DNA from: Arachis hypogaea
Lineage: Eukaryota; Streptophyta; Magnoliopsida; Fabales; Fabaceae
DNA length: 64,000 bases
Assembly: GCF_003086295.3 (NCBI RefSeq)
Contig: NC_092045.1
Coordinates: 23,162,890 to 23,226,889 of the forward strand
Direction of reading: 5' to 3'
Positions 33,017 through 45,651 of this stretch are shown one piece after another. The position numbers and the translations under genes are program-made. The notes below the pieces were generated by a model. The model was not told where the DNA came from. It saw only the letters and a program-made list of their open reading frames with translations, and ran no database searches. Each line of letters begins with the position of its first letter. Position 1 is the stretch's first letter.

Positions 33017-33553
33017 TGTTCCGAGGGTTACCTGAAACTGTAGGTCGATATGGTCGAGATCTTCTGTGTTGGTCGGAGCCGACGTGTCCAGCAGGTGTAT
33101 AGCGGCCAGAGCTGGTGTGTCCGACTTGTGGGACTGAAAGCGCTGCTGATCCTTCGTCCCCAGAGGGTGGGGGGTACCTGCAAGGGACTCCGATGCTTAA
33201 TTTAGCAAGGGTATTAAGCAGGTATTGAGTAGAATCAGAGTATGAGTTATACCTGGGTGCTCCAGTGTATTTATAATGGTGTGGAGTGACCTTTTTGGAT
33301 AGAATAAGTTAGTTATCTTATCTTATCTTATCTTCTGAGTGAGGTCATCTTATCTTTAGGGGAACCGCCTTCCTTTTGTAGGCTTGGGCTGCCTTAGGAT
33401 CTGGGGCGTGTTCCTCTATTTGGGCCCTTTGTTTGGGCCTTCTCGTGACTTGACCGAACTCTTTGAGGAGGTCGGATTGTCCTGACCTGAAGAGGTCGGT
33501 CGCTTTGTCTGTAGAACATCTTGGGTCGGACAACTTGACCCAGGATATGAATA
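33017..33553 (-). repeat. Element T 5' LTR
   Basis: This 537-bp LTR is the partner of 1980-2519. The minus-strand TATA box TATAAATA lies at plus 33268-33275, and GATAAG repeats at about 33311-33334 sit 40-65 bp upstream of it. GAAAC follows at 33554-33558. Confidence 0.93.
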
Positions 33554-33558
33554 GAAAC

Positions 33559-35515
33559 CTGAGATAAAGTTTTGCTCATAAAAGAAAAAAAAGATGCATT
33601 GCAATTGAACAGGTTTAAATCACATACAGAAATTTTTGGAATATAAGGTAAAAGAGTATAGGCTAAATTGAAAGCGATTTTATTAAAACTTCAATAGACA
33701 GTCATATCACACCAAAACAAGTTCAAATCATATCAAAAAGAGGTATTGCTCAAGTAAAAAAAGTACAAAGTCAAGGAAAATTTTACATAATAATAAATCA
33801 AAACTTGTTTAAAAATGTTTAAACAGAACTCCAATAATATACTTGAAATCACAATCTTATAAGGATGTTCAATAATATTAAAATGCGCTAAGAAGGAAAC
33901 CAACTCATTTCAAGAAAGAAACTTAAATTAAAGGATTTCAATTAGAATTCATAAAGCATGTCACTCATAGAAACGAAGAGCTTAAGAAGGAACTCAACAA
34001 CTTAAAAAAATTGATTCAAAACTTAAATTTCTTCAAAAGAATTCAAAACTTTCTCTTTTTTTTTTCAAAATGGTTCAAAACAAAATTCTGAAAGTATACT
34101 TGGAATAACCACCTCGCAAGGACCGTTTAAGAAGATTGATGCGCTTAAAAGAAAATCAGCCCATGGAAGAATGGATCTTTAAATCAAAGGAATTCAAACA
34201 AGAACTCACTAGGCGTGGATTATCAAACGAGTTTCCAATTGATTCAAAGGAATACAAAACGCGCCAGTAAGACAACTCAATCAATAGAAAATTCTCAAGA
34301 AAGAACCTTTGACTAAAGAAAGACAGATAAAAGGACAGATGGTGTATTAGATGGAAACGAATTCAAGTTGACTCGGGTGAATATGAGATTCACAAGAAAT
34401 GGAAAACTAAGACTGATAGTGACATTTATAAAAATAAAAGAATAATTAAAAATAAAACAAAGTATGACATCCATGAAATGAAAGGATTAAGAGGCAATTG
34501 GTCCTTTCTTAAAAGGAAAGAAAAGTCCAATACTCTCCAAAAAACAACACTTACATAAATAATGTATTATGCTAAACCAAATACAAATTAAATAATTTAA
34601 GTGAAGTTTATCAAATGAAAGTCAACTAGAATAAGGGCAAAAATCCTTTCTTTTCAAAAATTTGAAAAATACATAAGTACATAATCAAATAAAAGATATG
34701 CAATAAGAACTATAGTAAAGCTATTACAAAAATCAAGTTGTATTTAGAGTAGGTATAATTCTATAAATCGAGAAAAGAACATGCGAGGTATTGGGAGTAA
34801 ATAGTTTTTAAATTGCATAAAGAATTTTCAAAGCTTCATATAAAGAAAGTTATATCGAATCAAAAACGATTTTATAAGGGCTTCAAGAATAATAGTTGTA
34901 AATATAATCAAATAAGAGAAAAATTATATCACAACTTCTTTAAAAGGAACTCGAAATAGGAGTTTAAAGGAATACACTGCATCAAAATAGGTTCAAAATT
35001 GTACCAAAGATTACATGGATCAAGAAAAGAATTTAAACAAAGAAAGGTAAACACACCAAGGACGTTAAGCAGATTTATGCAATTAGAATCAAACGAAGAA
35101 GCATATGAACAGAAGAATAGGGTTGGAAAGACATCAATTCACTTTTTCAAAAGAAATAGCAATTGAGGATTCTAAGGTAAACTTATAAGAGAACAAGCCA
35201 CATGACATTCACAGAGTTCAAGACACCTAACCGAATAACTTCGAGAAATAGTTTCTAACATTCCCAAAACCTGCAACTCATGTTATCTATGACTCGCATA
35301 TCGTCTATGATAACCCATTAGTGCTTCCATACACGTAATTCACTGGTGTTAAGCCAGGAATTATGCAATGCAAGACTAATAGCATTAATCAATAGACCAT
35401 CATGTGCATTAAACTCTATTCTCGTTACTCAAACAAGACCTACTACATGACAGACTCTCAGAGTATGCAATTAAAGCATAATCAGTCCATTCCCAAGGCT
35501 CTATTGGAAAGACCA
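33559..35515 (-). other. Leader of element D (Del/Tekay-like)
   Basis: A 2-kb AT-rich stretch without a supported ORF, between the element D primer site and the Tat insertion. It contains many loosely repeated TTCAAA and AAAACTTAAA words. Long leaders are common in Del/Tekay elements; gag and pol would lie beyond the left edge of the window. Confidence 0.6.
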
Positions 35516-35526
35516 CTCTGATACCA
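35516..35526 (-). other. Element D primer binding site (tRNA-Met)
   Basis: The plus strand CTCTGATACCA is the complement of TGGTATCAGAG, the initiator tRNA-Met primer site common in plant LTR elements, three bases from the LTR end. Confidence 0.85.
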
Positions 35527-35529
35527 TAA

Positions 35530-38500
35530 TGTAACACCCTCACTACCAGAATGTCATGCTTCCGGCCGCGCGACTTTGATAGCAAGAAGTATTACGACTA
35601 CTTTATATACTTATTATTAAAATAGGAGCCTGTGACTCTACACCGCAGTGCTGACTTCTTTGAAAACCGGAAATAAATATTTTATCTTAAAAAAACAAGC
35701 AGGCATAGATTCATATACAAGAATTCTTACATAATACCTTATAATATAAAATGTATATATAAAGCATACAACTCCTATCCCTCTTACAAAATTGTAAAAA
35801 CAAAGACGAGGGAAGAAAATAATCTAATAAATACAATAACATATAAACCAAACGCAATATAACTCTTTTTAATGCTTCTTCATCCGGTTCCTGAAAAGAT
35901 AAAGCTGTAGGGGGTGAGAACCTAACCACATGGTCTCACCACGGAGTTTCAAAGTTGTCCTAAGAAGATATTTAATAAAAAAACTATTTTCAAGCTCAGT
36001 GATTATCATTGCCTTATGAATCTTTTAAAACTCAATAGGTAATCGTTCAAATACTTTTCAAGGAAACAATGTTTAATCCTTCAGAAATCCGAAACCTTTC
36101 CTTTCTTATAAGAAAATCTCAATAAAAAACCAAGCACGCAATCAATCAACACAATCATTAATTCAGCACCAAAATTCATTCTCAAATGTAGCAGGTCAGG
36201 ACAAACATAGGCAAGACAAACAAGGAAAGCACAAGTAGGTAGCAGTTACAGCAAATAGTTCAAGTAGCAATTAAGAACAATTTAGCAATTAGGCAAACTA
36301 AAACAAGTTCAAACCCAAGCAAAGCATACAGATGCATATGATGCATGCCTGTCCTATAGCTGATGAGGCTCATATGTCGTTATCCAGCCAACCCAACAAG
36401 TTTGAATTGTCCTTAGACTGTCCCCCGACGTGCATCCCCAAGAGTCTATGCATAGCTTTTTCTTAAATAATAAATATTGCTCAATGGGGGTAACATTTTC
36501 GAGAATTTATATAGTGCTCGGTCACACTTACGTCGTAGGGTCAACAGAGTATCGAGTTTTCAACCTGGTACACATTGTGGCAAGCCATGGTACTTTATCC
36601 AGGAAACCTCGTATCTCAGATAATTCAAAGATCATATTTCAACATTCTAAATCCATATCTCAACATTCTCATCATTCTCAACATCATCATCATTCATCAA
36701 TCCAAATCTCATTTCCAATTTCATTCAAAAACCATATTTCAAAGAAAATTCTCAATCATCCTTCTTTCCATTCCATTCACTAACAATTTCCAATCCAAAA
36801 CATAACTCTTCCTCTGATAAATGAGATAATTTTAAATCATATAATACTTAAAACCTTTTAAAATAACTACTTCCAGTGAAACTTTTAATTTTATAAAATT
36901 TCGACAGCATCTTCTCTAAAACTTGGATTTTGCCACCCTTTTCAGGTCCCATCCGAACATTTCTCAAACCTTTTTCTCAACCATTTCCAAATCTCATTCA
37001 TTTTTTCTAAAATTCAACTAGTTCCAATATCAAATTGCTTTCAAGCGAATTAGTGCCAATAATAAATCTCTTTTTAAAATCAAACCAGCTTAAATACTAA
37101 ATCATTTATAAAGTCATACTAACTCAAAATTAAACCTTTTCTAAGGTTAATTCAGTTTCATATTCCAAATCATTTCCAAAGTCGATTCGTTTACATTATA
37201 AAAAATAACTTCAAAACCAAGAGAGCCATTTTTCATAATAATCAATTAAATAACCTTTCAAACTAATTTCTTTTCAACAATCACAAACTACTCAAATAAT
37301 CAAGCAATCAGTCATTCAGTCCAGCAAACAACCACATTTATAAGACAATCATAATCACAGGCATATGTTTCTCACATTAATATCTATTTATAACAACTCT
37401 GTAATGTAAAATAAATTTTAAGAAAAACCCCTACCTCGATGTCTTAATCGGAGAATTTAACTCAATAATCCCCTTTATTCCCACTTCATGGCAGCAGCAG
37501 CGATCTTAGCAGCTCCATTATCAATTATGACTTTGCAATAGATAAATCGATAGTGGCTAGAATGAAAACATATTTCTGTAATTAGAGTAAAGGTAGCACA
37601 AGGAAACCAAATAGCAGTAGGATAAAGGCAGAAACATTATAAATTTCAGAATTAAAGGAGTTGAAACCAAAATAGGAAGAATAGTGCTACCGGAGACAAC
37701 AACATTCAGTAGTTCCAAACAAGGGTGGCAGTGCCGAGATATGACAATAGTGACTCTAGTAAATCAAACGGATCAAAACTAGCTGCGTAAATAAAATGGC
37801 ACAAAGAAAAATCAAAGCGATCTTACCCATGAACTTACCAAGATGAAATGTAGTGGCTACAACGTCCCTCACTACAATCAATCAGCAGTAAGGACACAAC
37901 CAGGTTCATCACCAAAAATGGCAGTAACTACAAGCTCCGGAACACCAATAGTAATAGCAGCAGCAGCGGAGGTATCCATCGCCACCTTCTTCCTTTTCTT
38001 GCTCGAACTCCTCCCTGCGATAAACCCAACAACAGCAACAACTCTCACGATAAAGGTAAACTTAACGGATGAAGAAGCTAAAGCAGGGTTAGGACTTACC
38101 AACAGATACAGGCCTAAAAAACAATTTCCGGTGCTAGCAACGGTGGCGACCGAACTCCAGCGACGATAATTGAAACGATTGTGCGTTTTTTTCGATGACG
38201 GCAGCGGGTTTCGGGCAGCAGAAGCTCGATCACGGTGCCGCAGCCCTCAGTAGTAGCGGTGATGGAGTAATTTTGAATAAAATTAGGGGTAATAGAGTAA
38301 TTGAAAATCTATTTTAATCCAATAATAATATTTATAAAAATACTATCTAATTATAAAATTATAATTTATCTTCGAATTAATACTCAAATAGAAGAATTAG
38401 AGATAATATAATTAATTTTCTTTATTCATAAAATTAATATATCAAATTATAAAAATATCAATTATTTAGATTAAATCATATAAAGTTCTTATTATTTTAT

Positions 38501-38794
38501 AACTACCAACTTTATAATTAAAATATAGAGAATAATTCAATAATTATAAAATTAGACAAAATTCTAATTTAAATAGCGAAATCTCATTATTTTCGAATTT
38601 CCAGAACTTTAAATCATAAATAGGAAAATAATCCATAGGTATAGAATTTAGATAAAAACCTTAATTTATTTCAAGTCCAATTAATTGCCTTTAATTATTT
38701 TCAATAAAAATAATTTCTGAAATTAAAGTCATAAATAAATATATAATTTGAGATTGATTTGAAATATGACTTTTCAAAAGTCTTGGGTCTTACA
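35530..38794 (-). repeat. Element D 5' LTR
   Basis: Plus-strand ends TGTAACACCC ... GGGTCTTACA give a minus-strand LTR that starts TGTAAGACCC and ends GGGTGTTACA, 3265 bp long. The long LTR, terminal bases and tRNA-Met primer site fit the Del/Tekay lineage of Ty3/Gypsy. It contains a GC-richer patch (37840-38260) with short ORFs on both strands that I do not consider genes. The other LTR is outside the window. Confidence 0.8.
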
Positions 38795-38960
38795 ATTTAC
38801 ATAATAAAAAATAAGATAAATTTGCAACCAAAATTTTTTAGAATATTTGGGTAGAATTGTATTTTAAGTATTTTATTAATGTAAATTATTACAGCAAAAG
38901 AGTAGAACATAAAAATAATAATCATCTCAGAAAATGACAGCATTCGACGTTTCAGGTGCG
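38795..38960. other. AT-rich spacer
   Basis: Nothing recognisable between the element D LTR and the MITE. Confidence 0.5.
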
Positions 38961-38969
38961 CTAAGGATT

Positions 38970-39867
38970 GGATTTTGATCCTCTAAAGTTTGAATTTCAC
39001 TTTAGAGAGTAAAGTGTGATCTCTCACCTAGGGGTGGCAAGCGGGGAAGCCCGCCCCGCCCCGCCCCGCCTAGTGAGGCGGTCCCAGAATCCTAACCCGC
39101 CCCGCCTAACGGCGGGCTGGCGATCCGGCAGACTAAGCCCGCTAAATAACCTCTTTTTTTTACTTTTAACTATTCAATAATATATATAAAGGCATAAAAT
39201 TTTTTTTCTATTTTTTACTTTTAACTATTATAATTTCTAAAATATAAACAAATTATAATTTTTATATTAAAAAACATTAAAGTCTTTGTAATTATAAAAA
39301 TCTAATAAATATAATTATAAACCAAGTTTTCATCTAAAACATAATTATAAATATTGTTCCCAAAGAAAAATAAACATAATCCAAAATATAATTATAAATA
39401 TTGTCTCTAAAACAAAATAAATATAATCCAAAATACTCAATTTTCATCTTCATTCTCTTGTAAGTTGGGTTGGGGGAAGTTGAATTTTGGTAAAAAAAAT
39501 TGTAAAAATATCCCTTGCTAAAAAAATTCTAAGCCCGGCGGGGAAACCAGCCCCGCTCGCCAAAGCCCGCCAAAGCCCGCGGTTTAAGCGGTGCGGGTTA
39601 GGTGGGCTTTTACTATTTGGCGGTTCTAATTTTTCAGCCTAACCCGCCTTTTTTGGCGGGTTACGCGTGATGGTCCGGCGAGTTTAAACCCATTTGCCAC
39701 CCCTACTCTCACCATTGATTTTATAAGTGAGACCAAAAATAAATATGAAAGAGAAACTATTCAAGGGTTCTCTTTTATATTTATTCTTGGTCTCACCTAT
39801 AAAATTAATGGTGAGAGATTACACTTTATTCTTTAAAGTAAAATTCAAACTTTAGAGGATTCAAATC
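38970..39867. mobile_element. Hairpin MITE, split by an hAT-like insertion
   Basis: The outer halves are inverted repeats over about 100 bp (ATCCTCTAAAGTTTGAATTT ... mirrored as AAATTCAAACTTTAGAGGAT). CTAAGGATT is duplicated at 38961-38969 and 39868-39876, a 9-bp target duplication as made by Mutator-type elements. Without the inserted hAT it is about 215 bp. I recall peanut AhMITE1 having similar size and duplication length; identity is unproven. Confidence 0.8.
39029..39705. mobile_element. hAT-like non-autonomous transposon
   Basis: Perfect 12-bp terminal inverted repeats TAGGGGTGGCAA/TTGCCACCCCTA are flanked by the 8-bp duplication CTCTCACC (39021-39028 and 39706-39713). The ends are GC-rich (CCCGCCCCGCC repeats, GGCGGGTTA) and the middle AT-rich; there is no ORF. 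The 8-bp duplication and TIR fit the hAT superfamily. Confidence 0.88.
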
Positions 39868-40010
39868 CTAAGGATTTCCAAATATTTGTTGAACAGGATA
39901 TGATGTGCTATTTGGTTTAATTTTTTTGTGGCAATACATTTTGGAGGCAAAGTAGGATAGGCCATATATGCCGTTGCCATTTGTGATGTCCTTGCAAATT
40001 AAAGGGAACT

Positions 40011-40113
<103 letters not shown>

Positions 40114-40980
40114 CACTTCAATTCAACAATTCTAACACAGGTACATAACAACAAAGCTTCTATGTTTATTATTGGATTCAATTAACACGGCTAAATATAA
40201 ATAGGATCTCCTAGTTCTTTTATGAAACACTACAAAAAAATGGTCGAATTTATTAAGTGAATTATTAAAAAATTTTGCAGATAAATTGTGACAGGCTAAA
40301 TCAGACGATAAAAATCTTACAAACAATTATTTATTGGTAAACTTTTTCATACGTTATTAATTACCATCAAATTTAGTAATAGATATAAAATTTTAATTGA
40401 CAAAATTTTGGAGGTTGTTACCATCAAAAAATTTTTGACAATAACTTTGGCTCTATAAATTAGATTTTCGCGCATTTATTATTATCAGATTCATCATCTA
40501 ATAAATTTAACGATAATATACTAATTATTGATAATTAAATTACTAACTATCACACTACAAGATTTTTATTTGTTTGTGGTAGTTTTTTAATGGAAGTTAC
40601 TAAAAACCTCCATAATATATTTTATTTGTGACAAATTATAAAACCTCCCTAAATAATTAACAAAAACTCCCACTACTCTCAATCCAATCAATTATAAAAA
40701 AAGTTCAACCCAAAACAAATATTCACTTAGCCCATATCCAACAAAAAAAAAAATCAAAACAGAGCTTCGAAAGAGAGGATGAAGGAGAGTGAGATCCTCT
40801 GAAACCCTAGAATCTCAAAGTCATTGCCACCTGGTAATGATTCCATTCAGATCGTTGAGGGAGAGGACGAGAGCTTCAGTGATGATTCCATTCAGATCAT
40901 TGAGGTAATGCTTAGATCTTCTGCTTTTTCCTCGTCTTCCACGACGGCTTCTTCCGTTGATTCTGCTTTTGCTCCGGTGG
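40114..40980. other. AT-rich spacer with CACTA-like ends
   Basis: CACTACAA occurs at 40228 and CACTACAAGA at 40553, resembling CACTA-transposon termini. Sequence from 40760 to 40980 looks like the 5' untranslated part of a plant gene (GAAACCCTAG, serine-rich reading frame). No complete ORF. Confidence 0.4.
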
Positions 40981-41142
40981 CTTGAAGCACTCAGAGCGCA
41001 GTTTCAGCGCGAATTTTCAGTGGCACTAGCTGAGGAAATCTAGAAGGCGAGCGAGAGGGAGTCTCTGGAAGCTTCGATTGAAGCTGCGTTCGGAGCTATC
41101 AGATCTCGTGGAATTGATTCTCATGTCGTTCCAAGTCATTCG
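40981..41142 (+). pseudogene. Unidentified exon-like fragment
   Basis: Fifty-four codons in one frame with a single TAG (after LALAEE-type sequence at about 41040) end at a good donor, CG|GTGAGAAT. The composition is alpha-helical (ESLEASIEAAFGAIRSRG). I do not recognise the family. It may belong to the same source gene as the next fragment. Confidence 0.4.
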
Positions 41143-41396
41143 GTGAGAATTTCTTCCTAATTTGTTCTTGTTTAGTTCGGGACTTAAATTTTCTCACTCA
41201 CTTCCGTTCAGAATGTGTTCAAACAATCTCCGTGTTTGTGAGAAAGGAGAATTGAATTTGAGATCTCTATTAAGTCCAATTTGTGCCTAGTTCAGCTTCA
41301 TACGAATACTTTCTCACTTGCTTCTATGATTTCAATTATTCTAGATTGCTATTTCTGCACCTCGTCTGTGGATTTTGTGAATTGAATTGCAGAAAA

Positions 41397-41715
41397 TGCA
41401 AGAATCGAAATCCTCAACTCAAACTTCTCAAGACTTCCAAAGTGAACGATAACTATTGTGGATTCAGGATCAGCATCTGCTACAATTAATGATAGCAAGA
41501 AAGTTTCACGCCAAGACATTGAACTTGTAAACAAATCCTACTAGCTTGTCGGGAAGCTGATTTAAAAAAATAAAATAAAATAAAATCTTAAAACAAAATT
41601 TGTTTACAGATGAAGAATTTGATAGAAAGGTGCCTACAATTATATATGAATAAAGATGAAGTTGTGAAAACACTTTTGACCAGAGCAAGGATAGATCCTG
41701 GATTTACAATTCTAG
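41397..41715 (+). pseudogene. Fragment of a TIGR01589-domain plant gene
   Basis: Two exon-like pieces, 41467-41529 (SKKVSRQDIELV) and 41610-41715 (KNLIERCLQLYMNKDEVV ... ARIDPGF), are separated by a short intron ending TTTACAG. They match my memory of the plant-specific domain TIGR01589, proteins of unknown function. The remainder of the domain (usually VWQKLEEEN onward) is missing, replaced after intron-like sequence by methyltransferase exons. Confidence 0.65.
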
Positions 41716-41938
41716 GTATCCTTGAAATTTTCTATCATGCAATTTATGTTTTTCATCCTCTTTGTAATATAAATAGTTGATTGTATGAGCTATTCAATTT
41801 ATGTTCATATTATGGCTACAATGAGTTTCTAATTGGTGCTTTAGTGAAGGTTGGGACGAATTTCTATATTATTCTTAGATAATATTGTTGCATTTGTGAA
41901 GGGTTAGCATGAGAAATTATAATTTTGTTTTTCTCAGA

Positions 41939-43653
41939 TGTTTTCCGCTATTGAACTTATGGAACTAATTGAAGCCTTTGAAAAGCCCAGACCTGTTTGT
42001 CTAAGGACTAACACTTTGAAGGTATAATAACATATTCACTCCCAATGTTCAATGTTTAAATGTTATTATTGAATTATCCATGTTTCTTATTGATTGAGTT
42101 TATGTATTTTTTTTACTCCTCTGTACAATCAGACACGCAGACGGAATTTTGCAGATGTTTAATAAATAGAGGAGTAAATCTAGATCCTTTAAGCAAGTGG
42201 TCAAAGGTATGAATTCATGTTTTAATTTATGACTTATTGTTTCTCGTATTCCTTTTTTGGTGAAGAAAATACAAGTAACAAACTAAATTTGTGACAGGTT
42301 GGACTTGTTGTGTATGATTCTCAAGTACCAATTGGTGCCACTCCAGAGTATATGGCTGGTTTCTACATGGTGCATAATTTTTTATGAGATGTCAAATACA
42401 TGTTTCTATATGCGGTGGTTGATTAATGGTGAACATGTAAAATGATTGTATTTTCAAATAGATTCTTAAAAAATGATATACTTGAAAGTCTGAATATAAG
42501 CCCTTCTTGATTTCAATAGCAATGCATAAACCACTTTGCTTGCGATACTTATGTGATAATTCTGATGCCAGTTTATGCTCTATGCAGGGCTGCACCTGGA
42601 GGTAAAACGACTTATGTAGCTGCTCTTATGAAGAATATAGGTGTCTATTAAAATTTATGAATCTTTTTTGTAGTTTCCTAATTCCTGTGCATTTTGGGTT
42701 GTGTAATTTTTTTTTGCATTAAACAAGTAACTTGTTTCTTCATGTATTGCTATTTTCTCTATGAGTGTTAAACCTAGTTGGGATAATTTGACTATTTGCA
42801 ATATTAAGTAATGACCAAGAAAGAGGAACCATATATTTTTATAAACTTTAAAGTGGTTGAGTTATTTATGCTTCATGAAGGTTGTTATTTGCCGGCTCAT
42901 TAAGCATTAGAGAACTTACTGCATCGATAATGAACTTCCCTAACAAGTTGCACTAAACATCATGAGGTGTTAATTTGTTGAATGTTTATGCATGTATATA
43001 TGCTCTTTCCGTTGTTTGTTTTTGAGTTGGTATCTCCCAATCTATTTTATCTTATAAGTTGAATAACTGAATAAAATTGACCGTATTTTGTAATATTAGA
43101 TCCTCTAATTTTGAATTGTTTTTGCAAATGAAATGAAGGTATTGCGGCTCAAGTCACTTACTACAAATTTGCACCGAATGGGTGTGTCAAACACGGTAGT
43201 CTGCAATTACGATGGAAGAGAGGTTAGCATACTCTCTCTAATCAATTACTATTTATAATTTCTTACCAAAAGATTTTGAAGTTTGATGTCTTTATTGCTA
43301 CTAAATTGTCTTGTTTGGTTTTGCATTTTTCTTACTGCATCTGGCTTGTGTAATATCATGCATAATTTAGTATTTTGGAAACTATTGTATATTGGCTATG
43401 GAGTTTTGTTCAATATAAAGCAATAAGTACTTTTCTGTTATAGTTGTAGCTGTTCATTTTCCTTTTATTGTAGATGTCTGTCTTGATCAAACTCTTCCAA
43501 AGAGGAGAATGAATGATTTCATGTATAATCGTCATTTTAACCATCCATGCTAACATATATTCTACATTTCTATTGTTTATTTCAGCTTTCAAAAGTGTTG
43601 GGTGTCAATGCTGTTGATAGAGTATTGTTGGATGCTCCCTGCAGAAAAACTGG
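41939..43653 (+). pseudogene. Fragment of NOP2-type rRNA m5C methyltransferase
   Basis: Exon-like blocks in the right order: 41939-42020 ([20 protein letters not shown]), 42132-42209 (frameshift by one lost T; RGVNLDPLSKW), 42298-42370 (VGLVVYDSQVPIGATPEYM), 42587-42640 (AAPGGKTTYVAALMKN, the SAM-binding motif), 43118-43222 (LRLKSL ... VCNYDGRE) and 43587-43653 (LSKVLGVNAVDRVLLDAPC). The catalytic-loop DAPCSGTG is altered to DAPCRKTG. At least one coding block between 42370 and 42587 is missing, and no N- or C-terminal region exists. NOP2 methylates cytosine of large-subunit rRNA in the nucleolus; this copy cannot. Confidence 0.85.
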
Positions 43654-43797
43654 GGTAAGAAGCTGGGGATTTATTTAAGTGATTTCTTCGTGTGCTTGTC
43701 TTTTTTCCTCTAAAAACTAGAAATGGAATTGGAATTGGAATTGAAATTTTTTCCTCTAGAAGCTGAGAGTTAGAATCTTTAATGCTTCTTGGAAGGG

Positions 43798-45301
43798 TGA
43801 TAAACCACTATTTCATGGTTTATTTTGTGCTCAATTGAGTGGATTTTATCAACTCTTTACCCACTTATTCATACTATTCGCATGTTTTACATTTGCCTTC
43901 CTAATTATGTGCTTTGATTGAAAACATGTTTCTTTGGACTTATATTTGCTTATTATTAATCCTCTCTTATCACCATTAGATGCCTTGATATATGTGTTAA
44001 GTGTTTTCAGAGATTACAAGGCAGGAATGGCTCAGAGGATGGAAAGGAAGCATGCAAAAGTGGAAGGAATACAATAAGTTGGAGAAACTGCTAAGCTATC
44101 CAGCCTGACCTCTTCGCACTCAAACGGCTATAACTTTAGCTACAGAAATCCAAACGATGCGGTTCCAGTTGCGTTGGAAAGCTAACGTCCGGGGCTTCGA
44201 TTTGATATATAATTTGCCATAGCTACCCCGACGCCAGGTGATGCGATCGTGTGAGTCACGCGGACGCGTGACCTGGCAGTAACGCAACCCGCGCAGCCGC
44301 GTGAGCCATGCGGCCGCGTCATTTTTTCGCGACCTGTACGGACCAGAAAGTGTTGGAAGTGATTTCTGGGCTATTTCTGACCCAGTTTTCGGCCCAGAAA
44401 ACACAGAGAAGAGGCTATAAAGTGGGGGAATGCATCCATTCATAATCATGCTCTGAAGAGGCTCTCATAATTCACTTTTCATGTTTTAGATGTAGTTTTT
44501 AGAGAGAGAGAGAGAGGTTCTCTCCTCTCTCTTAGTATTAGGATTTAGGATTTCTCTTAGTTTTAGGAGTGGCTCTCAATCCCAGGTTCTTTATTTATTC
44601 TATTATTTTATTTCAGTTTGTTAATGTTGGTTTACGAACTTCATGTTAGAATTGATTTCTTTTATTAATGCATTTTGAGGTATTTCAGATTATGATTGTT
44701 TTATTCTATTTAAGATTGCTTTCAATTCAATTTAGATTTATTTTTCCCTTTCGACTTTGGTTAAATAATTGGTGACCCTTGAGTTATCAAACTCATTGTT
44801 GATTGAAAATTGGAATTCTTCAAGAATTAATTCAAGTTCCAATAACTCTAGTCTTTCCCAAGGAAAGACTAGGACCTGAGGAATCAGAATTAATTCATCC
44901 ACCTAACTTACCTTCATAGTTAGAGGTTAACAAAGTGGGAGAAGAATCCAATTCTCTTTACAATTGATAAGGATAACCAGGATAAGACTTCCTGTTTTCA
45001 TACCTTGCCAAGAGTTTATTTTATAGTTATTTATTTATTTTATTTCTTCTTATGCAACATACTGCTCCCTAATTTCTAAAACCCCTAATTTACAAACTCA
45101 TAACCAATAATAAGAACATACCTCCCTGCAATTCCTTGAGAAGACGACCCGAGGTTTGAATACTCGGTTATCAATTTCAAGGGGGTTTGTTTCTTGTGAC
45201 AACCAAAACGTTTGTACGAAGGGATTTCTGTCGGTTTAGAGACTATATCTACAATGCGACTGTTTTTATGAAATTCTTTACTGGCAAAAATCCTAACGTC
45301 A
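43798..45301 (+). repeat. Element N 5' LTR
   Basis: 1504 bp, with GC-rich palindromes at about 44230-44335 and TATAAAG at 44416-44422 about 80 bp downstream, then a GA-repeat leader. Confidence 0.92.
44416..44422 (+). promoter_or_regulatory. TATA box of element N LTR
   Basis: GGCTATAAAGTGGGGG, repeated in the 3' LTR at 50752-50758. The palindrome cluster lies immediately upstream in both. Confidence 0.65.
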
Positions 45302-45304
45302 AAA

Positions 45305-45318
45305 TGGCGCCGTTGCCT
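45305..45318 (+). other. Element N primer binding site
   Basis: TGGCGCCGTTGCCT three bases after the LTR shares its first 13 bases with the A-family site and then diverges. Confidence 0.6.
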
Positions 45319-45651
45319 AGAAATTGCAAACGTGTGCCTTATTATTGGTTATTGTAAATATTTGCTTTTTGATTTGTTTTTATTTTTTATTTTTATTTGC
45401 TTTTTCGTAAATTAAGAGGTTATTGATTTTATTTTAAAATTTTTATCTTATCTTATCTTATTTCAAAAATCAAATTTAAAAATTTTCAATTTTCAAATTT
45501 CAAAAAAAAATTCAAATTTCAAAAATTAAAAATTCAAATTTCAAAATTTAAAATTCAAATTTCAAAATTTAATTTTCAAATTCAAAATTTAAATAACCTT
45601 TTAATTTCAATTTGTTTTTATTTTTGTTTTTAATTTTTTTTATTTGCTATC

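Larger units (their letters stand above)
1980..33553 (-). mobile_element. Element T: Tat-lineage Ty3/Gypsy retrotransposon, nested host
   Basis: Both LTRs begin TGTTCCGAGG and end GAACA (GAATA in the right copy), and a 5-bp duplication GAAAC flanks them at 1975-1979 and 33554-33558. The coding strand is minus. The order is 5' LTR (right), primer site, gag, protease, RT, RNase H, a second RNase H, integrase, a 107-bp tandem repeat, an antisense extra gene, PPT, 3' LTR (left). The second RNase H and the antisense ORF are hallmarks of the Tat/Retand branch. Two A-family insertions (3291-13602 and 14676-25168) split it into three pieces totalling about 10.8 kb. About 25-30 differences between the ~540-bp LTRs, and at least six stops or frameshifts, mark it as old and inactive. 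Confidence 0.92.

Noticed and set aside
36430..36783. 117-codon plus-strand ORF in the element D LTR
   Set aside because: His/Ser/Ile-rich reading of AT-rich CATCAT-type sequence; no domain.
37843..38169. Plus-strand 108-codon ORF and an overlapping minus-strand ORF in the element D LTR
   Set aside because: Low-complexity Ala/Thr/Ser reading inside an LTR with no homology I recognise; both strands are equally open.
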